Source: Bursaphelenchus xylophilus (taxonomy: Eukaryota; Nematoda; Chromadorea; Rhabditida; Aphelenchoididae). From it: 64,000 bases of DNA. Location: contig CAJFCV020000005.1 of the NCBI GenBank assembly GCA_904066235.2, forward strand, positions 434,001 through 498,000, given 5' to 3'. The notes under the pieces were generated by a model. The model did no database searches. It saw only the letters and a program-made list of their open reading frames with translations, and was not told where the DNA came from. The position numbers and the translations under genes are program-made. This document shows positions 37,336 to 50,096 of this stretch, in pieces (the stretch's first letter is position 1; every line of letters begins with the position of its first letter).

Positions 37336-40300
37336 GCGGCCAAAAACGAAGATCCGTAACTTTTATCTAGATATTATTGATGTAAGTACATGTAAAATAA
37401 TACATCAAAATAGATGAGAAGATATCCTAGGACCCGATCAATCGTATTATTTCTATGAACTAAGCCTTCTTCTAGCCTATCTAATGCATTCAACGACGAA
37501 CCGGTGCGATCCATAGTAGCGTTGACCCGAGCTGACCGGAAAAGTCGCGTCAAAAATAGAAGTTTAGTCATTTTAATAAAGCTGGGGACAAATTTAGATT
37601 AGGATATTTTAAGATATTTTTGAGATTTTGAGCTCGCGCTTTGCAAAAAGTATCGAGATTTTTAGGTCGAAAAAGGAAAAAAATTGAGATTTTTTACCAT
37701 TTTCCATAGAAAAGTTTTATATTTTGGCCAAATTTTTTTATCTAAAATTGACAAAAATTTGAGATTTTTTACCATTCTCAAATTCAAAAATATTTTGCCC
37801 AAAAAAAATTTCCCCAAAAATTCACAAAAATACCCTAAATTTCCCATTTCCCAGAACTTCTTCAATTTCAACTTTCCGACTCGCTCAACTCACCCATAAA
37901 ATTTCAAAACTTTGGGGAGCAAACTTCTTATCCGAGACTCTTGACTTTTTCTCAACGTCCGGTTCTGTTCCAATTTTTTTCAAAATTTTAGTGCGACTCT
38001 TGAAATAACTCCCAAACCTGTTTCTCCTTCTTTTTTTGTTTTTTGGAGGAATGTTTATTGGGTTTGGAGGAAAATAGAAATAGAGACTTGTCCTTGGAGC
38101 CGAATGGGCTTTTTTGGATACGTGTTGAAAGCATTTTTTGATGCCTTATAAGGGAATTACTATCAATAACGTAAAATTTTTGAAAAATTTCATTTTTTTT
38201 TTGATTTTTTGGAAATAAAATGAAAAAAAGATAAATTACAGAGTAACTATACTCTAATACTTATATAAAAATTATTTTTGTATCCGAAAAACCCAAAAAT
38301 TTGCATATTTCTAAAGGAAAATTAAAAAGTTCTTGTAAAACCAAAGCTTCCGGAAAAATTGATGTTACAGTAAGACAAACAGAGATAATACCAAAAATTT
38401 TACTCCAGTGATTACATATGAACTCTATTCTCATACTTCAAAATTTCAAGAAAATTCATATTGCCTAAGGCAAGATAATTGAGTTTTAATTTGAGAGGAA
38501 ATGATGACTAAAAAATTTTAAAAAAGTTGTAAAATACGATAAATTCAGCAATGGCAGACATCTCATGCCACTAAAAATCCTAAAACAACCTGAATCAAGC
38601 CCATTAGACTTGACAAATCATCAATTCCCCCCAAGAATTTCATTAATTTTTGAGAAATCCGAGAATTTTCAAGCGAATATCGCTTCTCTCTCCCCAAAAA
38701 AACGGCTTTTCCGTTATTCATTATCTGATTTTCCCCAAAAAATGTTGTGTAGATTTGAAATAAACTGACAACGTGCATAAAAACTGCCACTTTCACGGGA
38801 CGGACTTTGTTTTGATGCGAAAAGGATGACAAGTTTTTGGGGATAAAGAATTGGCAGAAAGTGTCACAGAACATAATAAAAGTTGATAAAAACTTGAAAT
38901 AAAAATAAAACTACAGCATTTTACAAAATTTTAAAGATCTTTGAACCGCGTTATACAGAATTTTTTGAGATTTTTGAATCAAAAAATGCTAAAAAATCTC
39001 AAAAATTTTTTTGATTTTTTGAAAAAAATTAATTTTATAAACTTATAATTATATTAATTTAGACAAAGATTTGTCCACAAAAGATTTCACATCGATTTTT
39101 TCATAGAAAACTCACCTTTAGCACCGGGAACTTTGATTTTTCCGCCATTTATCGCTTATTTTCACTAATATCTACATAAATTCCTAGAAAAATGTAAAAA
39201 TTACTATTTCAAATCAAGAAAAATAGAATCCGCGATAAATATTACAGCTTTTTGAAACTTAATTAACATTAAATCAGCGATATTTCCTTTAATTTAGGCA
39301 TAAATTTAGACTAATTCTAATCAAAAAATTGAGAATTAGATGAAAAATGTGAAAATTCTCGACAAACCGGGTTCAAAGTTACTCTCGACTAGGTATTCGA
39401 AGTCAACTAACATCGCTTTCCTTAATTATTACACTACTGAGTTTAAAAAAAGTCGCGTTCGAGTTTTGGAAAAAGTGGAAAAAACAATTTTTTGGGGAAA
39501 TACATGAGATAACTGATGTTTTTGTGTAGTCAGCGAGTAAAAGAAAAGTAATAAATGGTCAGTGAAGTCTTAGGAAGGCAATAAATGGTATTTGAAAGGC
39601 TTATTTTGCGAGTAGCATGAGAAAAAATCGGAAAAATAAGCAAAAATTTGAGAAATTTGAGATTTTTTCATTTTTTAATGTTAAAGCAAAGTGTAAGATG
39701 GGTTGAGAATTGTTTTATGGGGCACTGCCTTTATAGAATTGCTGAGATCTGAACGTATTTTACCTTTTATTAATCCAAAATCAACAAATAACCGAAAAAT
39801 TTCCAAAAAAATTAGGAAATTAGGGAATTTCTGTACTTTTGATGACAATATAAGCTAAAAAAATCGATGTAACCTTCACTACATTAAATTTTCTTCAATA
39901 GAAAGTAATTTACAATTGATACAACAGCTTATTTTAGTTGGTAAAGATCAAAAAATCTAAAAATCATCAAAAAATTTGCAAATTATGCGATTTTTTTGAA
40001 ATCCCTCCTAAAAATAGGCCGTAAAAAATCGCAAATTGTATGCTGTGGCAACCTCAAACAAATACTCTATCCAAAACTTGCAAAATCTCCCTCCAACTCC
40101 TCCAAAAATCCCGTCGAAATCCTCAAAAACCCCCCGCCGCCCCAAAATGTTTTCGTTTCCCCCGAATAACGGGCCCAGTTCAAGTGCAATATCGCGCATA
40201 TGGACAACCGCGTCTTTTCGGGTATTACTCCGTCCCATTTCCACTAATCTCCCCACAACGAACGCTCAGATTTGTGCGCCTCCTCTTCGCTAATGCCCGT

Positions 40301-42287
40301 TCGCTTCTTCTTGAAACGGGAAAAGCCGAAATGGACGAGGAATTACGTCACAGTGACCCGGAGATTGCGTAGGGCCCATAAAATTGGAATGCTAAAGGTG
40401 TGACATTGGACGAAGCGTGGTATTTGACTAGGAATAATTGCTTTTGTAGCGTATTTTAGGACCAAAATTGGGTGTGGCGAGAAGAAAAAGTCGAAAATTG
40501 GGGGTTTCAGAAAATTGCTTGTTATGAGAGGCGATTAAGAGCTATTCAAGATCTTTTTTGCAACATCGAAAAGCTGTCCACTGTCTCTAAAATACGGCTG
40601 GCACTAAGCTCTAGCTATTTTTTAAAAAGATTTAGAGGAAATTTCAAAAAATCATCAAAATTTGACAAAAAAATTAAAAATATCCCTAATTCTTGGCAAA
40701 TAAAAGCTACCCATAAAAGCTGTAGGAACTTTAGAGCTCTCCACAGTAGCTTTGAGACAATCTACAAGCCATTCCTTAGCTTGGCAAAATAAAAATTTTA
40801 CCGCCAAAATTCCAAGTCCCCCAAGAACTTCGAAACATTGGCAAAAAATCCCAAATTACCTCAATTTTCGGCAAAAAATAATAGCTTCCACTTTACCACG
40901 CCCCTACATATTCGGCCTACAAACTTTTCGTCCAACGACCTAAGGTCATAGAGCGCTAAACCCTTCGCAAAAAGCGGAGAAAACATCTCTAAGCCCTGTT
41001 CCCGCGTTGAAAATCTTAATCTCACGATTTTTCAAACTAAAATTACCAAAAAAAAAAGATGGGCCCGATCCAATTTCAAAACCGAAGGACGCGAAACCAC
41101 TTGACAAAACGCCCCAAGAAGATGGAGGTTGGAGGGGAGGGGAGCAAACGCATGTTAACCGCGCACAAAACGCTGCAGCTCGAGGAGGTTGGCTTTAATT
41201 GCGAGCAGAAGTTTCATTAAAAGTTCGGGGGTAATTTAGAGGGGATGTCGTTGATCTGGAGGCTATAGGGGTGATTGTGAAGGGAAAAGAGGGGTAATTT
41301 GAGTTGAAAAGAGCGAATTGGATAAGACCTTTAAAGGTAATGACTATAGCTGGGAAGGATAATATAAATTGGATCAAAAAAGGTCGTGAAAATCCAAAAA
41401 AGCACAAACCAAGACTTGAAATGTGATAAAGAAGTCATAAACGACTATTTAAGCTGTCAATGAAAAAGTTATGGCAAGGGCGGACTATCAAAAAAATAGA
41501 AAAAGTTAGACATTTAAAATACAGACTTTTTGGGTACTATTTGTAAATCGACCGGTAGATTTTCGTCATTTTCTTTCACCATAATCTAAATAGGGTACAA
41601 ATCAATCAATGGAAATTTTAGCCCACGCTTTGCAGCTATAGCCGAGATATTCAACCATCTTTACTAACGAGAGACCATAGAAAATGAGGAGACACAAACA
41701 GTCCTCAACTTTTCTAAACAAAGATCCTATCAATTTCAAACACAATCCCCTCCAAATTACCCCAAAAGCTATCGGATATCTGCAAAAACAAACCATTGTT
41801 TCCTCCTGTCTTCAAAAGAGAAGAGAAAAAACACTTGGCCAGGGCGAAAAAACAAATGTTTCTCCCAGTGAAATTGATCCACTTCGAAGCCCTTTGGGCC
41901 GGAAAAAATTTGAAATGTGAGCTTATCATTCCTCGCCTAATGAATGAGGAAGAATGGAGAGTGCAATATGATTGGAAACAAAACAAACAATGCATTTTTT
42001 GAGTCGTTTTGAACATTCCGAAGCAGATTGTTTGATAAAATCAAAGTCAAGAGGACGGGGAACAGGAGGAATACGGGGGAAAACAACAGCAGATTTGCCG
42101 GAGAGAAGTTTTTTTTATTTGCAGATAGGTTTTAGGATTTTTTGACAAGTGGTCAGGGGGGGGGGAATAAAAATTTTTTTTTGATTAAAAAATTTTTGGA
42201 ATTTTTGGGCAATTTTTTGAAAAATCAATAAAATAAGTGAAGTAGGCACAAAAAGTTAGCCAAAAATCACAAAATTACAACAATTAC
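37336..42287. other. AT-rich DNA, no supported gene
   Basis: 37620-37680 and 41610-41690 hold repeat-arm words (GAGCTCGCGCTTTGCAAAAA; GAGACCATAGAAAATGAGGA). 40040-40400 is GC-richer and open on both strands for 80-110 codons, without splice borders that fit ape-1. 41000-41220 is similar on a smaller scale. Confidence 0.4.
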
Positions 42288-42490
42288 AAAAAAAAAAAAA
42301 AAAAAAAAAAAATTGAAAAAATGTAAAGGGGGGACCAAGACAAAACTTTACCCCAAAAGTGGAGCACAACAACCTTGAGAACCAAAAGATTTTTTGGACA
42401 GAAGGACACGAGTTTAGACAAAAAATTGTTTTTTGGAAAGGATGATCAGAGGGGACCAAGGCAAATTTTTTTTTTTTTTTTTTTTTTTTT
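42288..42490. repeat. Repeat bounded by a 25-base A run and a 25-base T run
   Basis: A25 at 42288-42312 and T25 at 42466-42490 flank two same-orientation MITE ends (42323-42341 and 42449-42463). The symmetric homopolymers suggest replication or repair slippage on an inverted structure, or two abutting insertions. Confidence 0.6.
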
Positions 42491-42584
42491 AATTTCAAAA
42501 TTTTTAGCCTCAGTTTTTCATCAATTTTAACGCAAATTTAGATATTTAGATTAGCATTTTCAAAAACAAAATGCAATGAATTCC

Positions 42585-42739
42585 TCTGCCTGCCGGGAAA
42601 ATAATGAGCACAAAATCGCCCCGCCAATCGCGTCGCTGAACTGAAGCGCAATTTGATTTTTCCGCGACAAAATTCACTTTCTCAGCGGCGATACGATTTT
42701 CGATACGACAGAATGCTCATTATTTTCCCGACAGATTGA
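42585..42739. mobile_element. 155-bp MITE family copy
   Basis: CTGCCGGGAAAATAATGAGC on the left and GCTCATTATTTTCCCGACAG on the right, inverted. The interior has CGCCAATCGCGTCGCTGAAC and TTTCTCAGCGGCGATACG. The left end is worn. Confidence 0.85.
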
Positions 42740-44843
42740 TTTTTTTTTATTTTCAAGGCATTTCTCGCCCTTTTTCTCACCAGATAAATCAAATCCCCAA
42801 AATCTTTCATTTTCTCTCTTTCCTTCCAACTTCCTTCCCAATCCAACAACAAATGCTTGCAAAAAGTAAAACTAGACAAACGATTGTTCCTTTTAATTAC
42901 CACAAATCGCAAGAAACAGCAAAACTAAAGCAAGTTGCAGTAAAAAACTTGACGATCCGAATGCCAATGGCACTCTTTTTTTATTGCAAATTAGCTTTTT
43001 TAACCGGCGCAAAACTCGATTTTATGTTTTTGCAAAAATAATAATGGAAAAATCTCTTTCGTGTTGCGTGCCGGAGGAGAAGAAAGACAATTTGAAAGTG
43101 CTTGGAATCATAAAGGAGCTCTCGGAGAGCGGAGAATGAGGGTCTCATAAAGTTGGAGCACGTTGGACATGTTTTATGGGGATTATGAATTATGTGGATG
43201 TAAAAAAAGCACTGTAAATATACCATTTACTACATGTATCGTATTTTAAAGCAAATATAAAGACGTTTAGGACCCAATCGGTTTAATTTTGAAATAGTTT
43301 ATTGTGGAAAAAAGCCTCAATTTTTTTTCAAATTTTTGGCCATCGGGTTTTAAGGTCCACTATTATGAATATGCAAAAAACAACAGTTTCAAAGGGCCGA
43401 TTTTACTCAAATTTAGCATACTCCCTACCACTTACCCACGTAACAATTCCTAAAAATTTTAGCCTTCGCTTTACAAGGGGGTCCGAGATATTCACTTAAA
43501 TTCTACAAAGGCTACGTATACACCCGGAATTTAGAGAAATCGCCATAACTTCCGAGCATTGCAGGCAAATATCATGAAACTTTGAATAACTTATTCTTAA
43601 AGGCTGATTAACATCTGATTAAAATTTAGTGACATTTGATAGAGAAACCTCCGAGTTATGATCAAAAAATGGGGTGTAACTAAAAATTTGGGACGCATAA
43701 GGAGACTTCATTTTTTTGTCTGACAAAAAAAGTTTTCGGCAGTAAATTCGATTCTACAGTAAAATTCGAGTCGCAATGGCCCCTTTATGGAGTAAAAATA
43801 CCAAGCATCTTATCAGAAGATCAACTTATCTTACACTGGACATCAAAACTTTTACTTTTTTTGAAATTTTAAGCCAAAAATATCAAATTCAACCTCAATT
43901 TCACCCCAAAAATTTTGACAAATCAAAAACTCATCCTCCACCTGAGGCGAAAACCGATATAAAGGTGATAAAGCCGAAACTTTTTTTGTTTTATTTCTGA
44001 AACAAAACCTCATTGAGCTGTCCCATTATAAAGAGAAGGGAGTCTCTTTATTCGCCTGTTTTTTACGACCTTTATAAAATGAAAAATTACATCCCAAAAA
44101 TTATTGGTTTACGAGGGGGATCTGAGGGGGCTACCGCAGACTCGAAAAAAATAAAAAAAGATTTATCAGCAAAAGGAGGGGGCTGTAAAAACTTTTTAAA
44201 TCATTTTTTTTTTTGATGTTGGATCAAAATAAAAATTTTTTTGGAAGGCTCAACTTGAATTGAGAATTAAAAAAAAAAAAAATTTCACTTTGCAAAATTA
44301 TGCAAAGTAAAAAAACTCTCAGATTTTGATGAATCTTGGCTCAAAGCGAGAAAATACTTTCGAAAGCACGTACGAGATCTTCCACCGAGTTTTTTAGGTC
44401 GAAATATGCAAAAAATCAAAAATTTTTGCGCTTTTTCGAACAAAAATTGACGTTTCGTCCCAAAGGTAGCACGAAACTTTTCTTCAAGACAGCCAAAATT
44501 TCTACAACGAATTAGAAAACAAGTCTGCCATACCTTTGCTTCAAAAATCACAAAAAAACTCTTAAATTTTGAAAAAAATTTCGGGCCAAAAATCGAAATT
44601 TTTTGCATTGTGCGAGCTTCACATCTACCTCTCTAAGCTAAATTTTTACCAAGTTTCATCAAAAAATTTTGCTTCGGTAATTTCAGACCAAAAAAAATTT
44701 ACCTTGATCCACTCGACCATTTTTTATTTCACTTTTTTGCACCAACAAACTACAAAGCTACGTATTTTAAAAATCACCCCGAATCTCCGTTTCACTTTCG
44801 AAAAGCGCTATGAAAACTCAAAATTTTAAAATTGCAAACCAAC
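42740..44843. other. AT-rich DNA, no supported gene
   Basis: Degenerate repeat pieces only; 44340-44420 and 44590-44700 resemble inner arms and a worn CCTTGATCC terminus. 43300-43500 and 43776-44000 are open for 65-75 codons with no other support. Confidence 0.4.
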
Positions 44844-44983
44844 CTCAAAAGTTGTGACATTCCCATCGGTGTAAACAAACTCCACAGGGCCGAAATCCGT
44901 CGTCTCTACCACTTGAACAGGGTGTATTTCATCGTTCCGATGAATGCTGAAGCTGGTCGACGCACTTTCCACGTGCATTTCGG
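44844..44983 (-). CDS. ape-1: Candidate first coding exon of ape-1 (45 codons from ATG)
   Basis: On - the acceptor GTTTTAG is followed by CCGAA and ATG (44978), the spacing seen for nematode spliced-leader addition. The frame reads MHVESASTSFSIHRNDEIHP, VQVVETTDFGPVEFVYTDGN and VTTFE, ending in phase 0 at donor GAG|GTTGGT. It is clearly GC-richer than its surroundings. The phase fits either the candidate exon at 36560-36673 or the exon at 28827-29134. The sequence is not one I recognise from ASPP N-termini, so it could start a different - strand gene. Coding status is likely; assignment to ape-1 is inference. Confidence 0.5.
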
Positions 44984-45146
44984 CTAAAACTACGGAATAT
45001 TTTGCACGGAAAATTAGTGCTTATATGGGGGAAATACGGTATTCTCGTGCTCGTAAAAGGAAAAAGAAAGAAAATTAGATAAAAAGAAACGAATTTAAAG
45101 TGACAACAGTTTAAAAAAGGATACTTTTTCAGTTTAAAAAAATGAG

Positions 45147-45736
45147 GGTAAGGGGGGACCAAGGCAAAAATTTTCAAAAAACAATTTTCGAAATTCGACT
45201 AGAGGAAAAGTCAACATGATTTTCGAGATGCCAGCACCTTGCAAAACCCCTAAATTCAGTTCTTTTGGAAAATTTTCAAAAAATTACTACTTAACAGTAC
45301 TACTTAAAAAAAGTAACAACTCGAAAAAATGATCATGATTTGCGAAATCAGAACTCTCGAAAACCCCTATATACAGTATTTATGAAAAAATCAAAAATTA
45401 CTACTTTACAGTACTACTTAAGAAAAAAAGTAACAACTAGAAAAAATGAACATGATTTACGAAATCAGCACCTTCGATTATCCTAATTTCAACATTTGCA
45501 TCGAAGAAAAATATACTTTTCGGTTTCCCCAATCGTCCAACCCCGAGAAAATGAATTGTGTCGCGGCAAACTCAAATTGCTTTTCAAGTCAGCGATGCGA
45601 TTGGCGCAGCGACATTTTTTTATAAATCAGAAATAACACGCTTTAGGTCACATCGTTGTAATAGCCCTCAAAACAAAAAATAAACTTGGGAATCTAAAAC
45701 TTACTTTTGTTATAAATTTTTGCCTTGGTCCCTTCT
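45147..45736. mobile_element. GGGGGGACCAAGG MITE with nested insertions
   Basis: The left end GGTAAGGGGGGACCAAGGC is at 45147 and a worn right end TGCCTTGGTCCC at 45721. Between them is a fragment of the 155-bp family (45542-45618: GAGAAAATGAATTGTGTCGC, GATGCGATTGGCGCAGCGAC). Two local near-duplicates of about 115 bp (45290-45470) contain TACTACTTAACAGTACTACT. Confidence 0.6.
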
Positions 45737-45894
45737 CTAGTCAAATTTTTTGTCCTAAAAAATGTTGACAGTTGAATTTTGAAATATTCTGATATATGTA
45801 AAGATGTTCTATGGTCCAAAGATGCCCCTTTTCTCGTCAAAAATCATAGAGAAGATCTCTGATCTCCGTCATTTTTCGAGCTAACAGGGGAACT

Positions 45895-46333
45895 ACTCCA
45901 AGTGCGACGCTCAGATTTTCTTTAAATTTTGCACACACGTCGGGTATGGACTAAATATCAATTCCTGAAAGTTTTAGGTCGCGTTTTGCGGAAGCCGCCG
46001 AGAAATAGAACGATTTTTGCCGCCGAGAGATCACGCTAAACGTGGAGAGCGGTCAGTGAGAAAAACACTTTTTGGCCATAACTTTGGCAGTTTCGAGCGG
46101 AAAAATTTGATTTTTTGTAGAAACATTATTCTTTACGGTTGAAATAGGCATGAAACTTTTCGTGCCGAAATTCGAGAAAAATTGTCAAACTTTCGCCGAC
46201 TTTCGATCTAAAAATCTCGGTTGTTTCTGCAAAGCGCGAGCTAGGATTCTCGCATATATCTTAGAAAAAATTATTCTAAATTTGTGCCAAGTTTCATCAA
46301 AATCTGAGCGGCGCACTTGGAGTACTTCTCCTG
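45895..46333. mobile_element. CAGGGGAAGTACTCC MITE (439 bp)
   Basis: The left end CAGGGGAACTACTCCAAGTG and right end CACTTGGAGTACTTCTCCTG are inverted, with CGACGCTCAGATTTT next. Each half contains a TTAGGTCGCGTTTTGCGGAA or TTTCTGCAAAGCGCGAGCTA arm. The centre has GAGAGCGGTCAGTGAGAAAA. TA follows the right end. Nearly the same element is at 54901-55351. Confidence 0.85.
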
Positions 46334-46979
46334 TAAAATCCCAGTGGTTTCTGCAAACCGCTGGTCTTAGAAAATTATAGTCTTAATTTGTCCCAAGTTT
46401 CAGCAAAATTTAACAGAAAAATCTACAAAATTATTTTTTTTGACCAAATAAATCAAAAGTCAACTTGAAATCTCCCAAAATTTATGTATCTCAATTTTCC
46501 AAAAGTCCGAAATGCTCCGGAAACTCCCAAATCCTAGTCGAAACAGAGCCACTGGCTAATACAAAAAAAGTCGGAAAACATAAGAGAAAACAAAAGATAA
46601 CGTCCTATTAGTCATATAAGTCGAGTGTAACCAAAAACAACGGACGAAAGATGCGGTTCCCCCCTCTTCCGTAGCCGGTTCAGGAAATCTGAATAAACAG
46701 TCGATCCTCTCTTGGAGGAGGGAATAAACATACGAACATGAGGGGTTTCACACCGCCCAAGTGGATAAATCTCGGAGGGAAAAGAAATGAGGCGATGGAT
46801 TTGTTCGCGTTCCCTTGTTTGTTTTATATAAATTATTGAACGGGTTCTTGTAGGGAGCTACTGCAAATATAGCTTGTAAATTCTTAGTAAGCGGGATTCC
46901 GAACGGATATGGGGGGTTTGAGGAGGTGGGAGGGGGAAATGTGATATTATACATGAGATCAAAGAGGAGAGTTTAATAA
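46334..46979. other. AT-rich DNA, nothing recognised
   Basis: No repeat terminus, splice-bounded segment or RNA gene seen. Confidence 0.4.
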
Positions 46980-46996
46980 AGAGTAAATGAGTGTTA

Positions 46997-47262
46997 CCCA
47001 CTTCGCGTGTGGGACACTTCGCGTGAGTCGCTTATCCCACTTCGCGTGCACGCGAAATGGGTTTCACGCGAAGTGGGTAGTCACCGAGGTTCATAGTACC
47101 CACTTCGCGTGACTTTCCAAAAATTGCCGGGGCCCACTTCGCGTGTAAATTTTTTTGTTCGGTGCCCACTTCGCGTGAGATTTGGATTTTCATTGGAATT
47201 CACGCGAAGTGTCTCCGGCAAATTTTAATCAACAGGACACTTCGCGTGTACCGTATTTCGTT
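46997..47262. repeat. Subterminal CACTTCGCGTG array, left arm
   Basis: CCCACTTCGCGTG or its complement recurs at about 46997, 47011, 47036, 47049, 47063, 47098, 47131, 47164, 47200 and 47239 (inverse at several), with unrelated spacers. Likely binding sites for the missing transposase. Confidence 0.8.
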
Positions 47263-49831
47263 GGTTTGCCTGATTTTGGCATTCTGTTTTTGCAGGAATT
47301 GTCGCCTTTAGAGTGGTAGGAAAGACTTTTCACGGTCAGTCCTGAGGTTTTTATAAAAAACTGAACCAGAATGATGTATAAAACATAAAAATTGGCATGG
47401 TTTGGCATGTTTTATACATTTTTTACACTAAAATAATATAAAATGATTTTTTAGTTTTAAATCTGGAACATGCAGCGAGACTAGTTCGTCTTCTTGATGT
47501 CTGTCATGCTCCAAGCTTCGCTTAGAACCTATAAAACCCGCCGTTTCACCTCCTCCATACACCGGGTTTTGCAGAATAACATCAAGTCATCATGAATAAT
47601 ATAGTTTTACTCCTGGAATTATTTTTGTTGCATACTGCCGTGTTTGAAGGATGGATTTCTTCCTAAAATGGTCTGTCTGATATGTTAAAAGTCTTTACAG
47701 GCCCCTTACACGTAAATTGAAGATTTTGAATCTTGAAAAAACAAAAAAATCATCAAAAATCAAAGAAATATACAAAAGTCCTTATTGTCACACTTAATTC
47801 TTCAATTTCTGTGTATTATCTGAATTGCTAGAACATTTACAAAGTTTTTTTACCGTTTTTGCCCCCGACTTAGCTTTGGGCGGAACAACATCGTCATGGA
47901 TAACATCGGGAGCATATACTAAAATCGCTTCGAAATCAGTTTAGATGTATCGCAAACACTATAAATAATATATATTCTGATTCCTCAGATTATGCTGGAC
48001 ATTTTGGAGTCAAAATTGGATTTACCATTTTTTTACCGTATAACACTTACTACGGTAAAATTTTGTACAATAATCGGATAGGTCTGAAATTTTGCATGGA
48101 GATGTCTATCTATATGCTAGACAAGTCTGCCAAATTTCATCCAGATCCACCCAGTAGTTTCTGAGTTATAAACAATTTTATTATTCAAAAAGAGGGTTTT
48201 TCAACCTTCAAAATCGTGTTTTCAACCTTATAGTAACTACTGGGCACATTTTCTAAACCTTATCTCAGCTTAACTTTGATCAATTTTCGATTTTTAAAAA
48301 GTAATTGAAGTAATTCGGACACTGCGAACCACGTGGCAATACTTATTTTTTGTTCCGGAAGCTCTAAAGTATCGAAAAACACAATGCCAAAAATAGCCAA
48401 AATCGCGCGCAATTTGAATTTACATTGCTTTTTTTGCAATTTTAAAACATTTCCAGCTTTTCTGACCCTTCAAGCGCCACCACCAAAAAATTTATATTTT
48501 TCCTGCCATTCTGAAGCACTTTTAATCAATTTCAATTTAGGTGTCATTTCAAGACTGGACAAGTGGAATATACCGCTAAGTTGGTACGGGAAAAATATGC
48601 AAATCATTTGAACTGACCTTTTAAATGTTTGTTTAGCTGCTGGCAGCGTCCAACAGTCGTAGTTGATGAAACCATTCAAATTTCGCGCGATTTTGGCTAT
48701 TTTTGGCATTGTGTTTTTCGATACTTTAGAGCTTCCGGAACAAAAAATAAGTATTGCCACGTGGTTCGCAGTGTCCGAATTACTTCAATTACTTTTTAAA
48801 AATCGAAAATTGATCAAAGTTAAGCTGAGATAAGGTTTAGAAAATGTGCCCAGTAGTTACTATAAGGTTGAAAACACGATTTTGAAGGTTGAAAAACCCT
48901 CTTTTTGAATAATAAAATTGTTTATAACTCAGAAACTACTGGGTGGATCTGGATGAAATTTGGCAGACTTGTCTAGCATATAGATAGACATCTCCATGCA
49001 AAATTTCAGACCTATCCGATTATTGTACAAAATTTTACCGTAGTAAGTGTTATACGGTAAAAAAATGGTAAATCCAATTTTGACTCCAAAATGTCCAGCA
49101 TAATCTGAGGAATCAGAATATATATTATTTATAGTGTTTGCGATACATCTAAACTGATTTCGAAGCGATTTTAGTATATGCTCCCGATGTTATCCATGAC
49201 GATGTTGTTCCGCCCAAAGCTAAGTCGGGGGCAAAAACGGTAAAAAAACTTTGTAAATGTTCTAGCAATTCAGATAATACACAGAAATTGAAGAATTAAG
49301 TGTGACAATAAGGACTTTTGTATATTTCTTTGATTTTTGATGATTTTTTTGTTTTTTCAAGATTCAAAATCTTCAATTTACGTGTAAGGGGCCTGTAAAG
49401 ACTTTTAACATATCAGACAGACCATTTTAGGAAGAAATCCATCCTTCAAACACGGCAGTATGCAACAAAAATAATTCCAGGAGTAAAACTATATTATTCA
49501 TGATGACTTGATGTTATTCTGCAAAACCCGGTGTATGGAGGAGGTGAAACGGCGGGTTTTATAGGTTCTAAGCGAAGCTTGGAGCATGACAGACATCAAG
49601 AAGACGAACTAGTCTCGCTGCATGTTCCAGATTTAAAACTAAAAAATCATTTTATATTATTTTAGTGTAAAAAATGTATAAAACATGCCAAACCATGCCA
49701 ATTTTTATGTTTTATACATCATTCTGGTTCAGTTTTTTATAAAAACCTCAGGACTGACCGTGAAAAGTCTTTCCTACCACTCTAAAGGCGACAATTCCTG
49801 CAAAAACAGAATGCCAAAATCAGGCAAACCA

Positions 49832-50096
49832 ACGAAATACGGTACACGCGAAGTGTCCTGTTGATTAAAATTTGCCGGAGACACTTCGCGTGAATTCCAA
49901 TGAAAATCCAAATCTCACGCGAAGTGGGCACCGAACAAAAAAATTTACACGCGAAGTGGGCCCCGGCAATTTTTGGAAAGTCACGCGAAGTGGGTACTAT
50001 GAACCTCGGTGACTACCCACTTCGCGTGAAACCCATTTCGCGTGCACGCGAAGTGGGATAAGCGACTCACGCGAAGTGTCCCACACGCGAAGTGGG
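49832..50096. repeat. Subterminal CACTTCGCGTG array, right arm
   Basis: A mirror image of the left array, ending CACACGCGAAGTGGG. Confidence 0.8.

Noticed and set aside
46997..47262. Regularly recurring 13-bp words that could suggest a CRISPR array
   Set aside because: Repeats are too short, occur in both orientations with uneven spacing, are mirrored in the other transposon arm, and the host is a eukaryote.
48333..48760. Two open frames of 92 and 96 codons, on opposite strands, starting with the same 28-residue sequence
   Set aside because: They come from the two inverted arms of the large foldback element running into its unique centre; not a gene pair.
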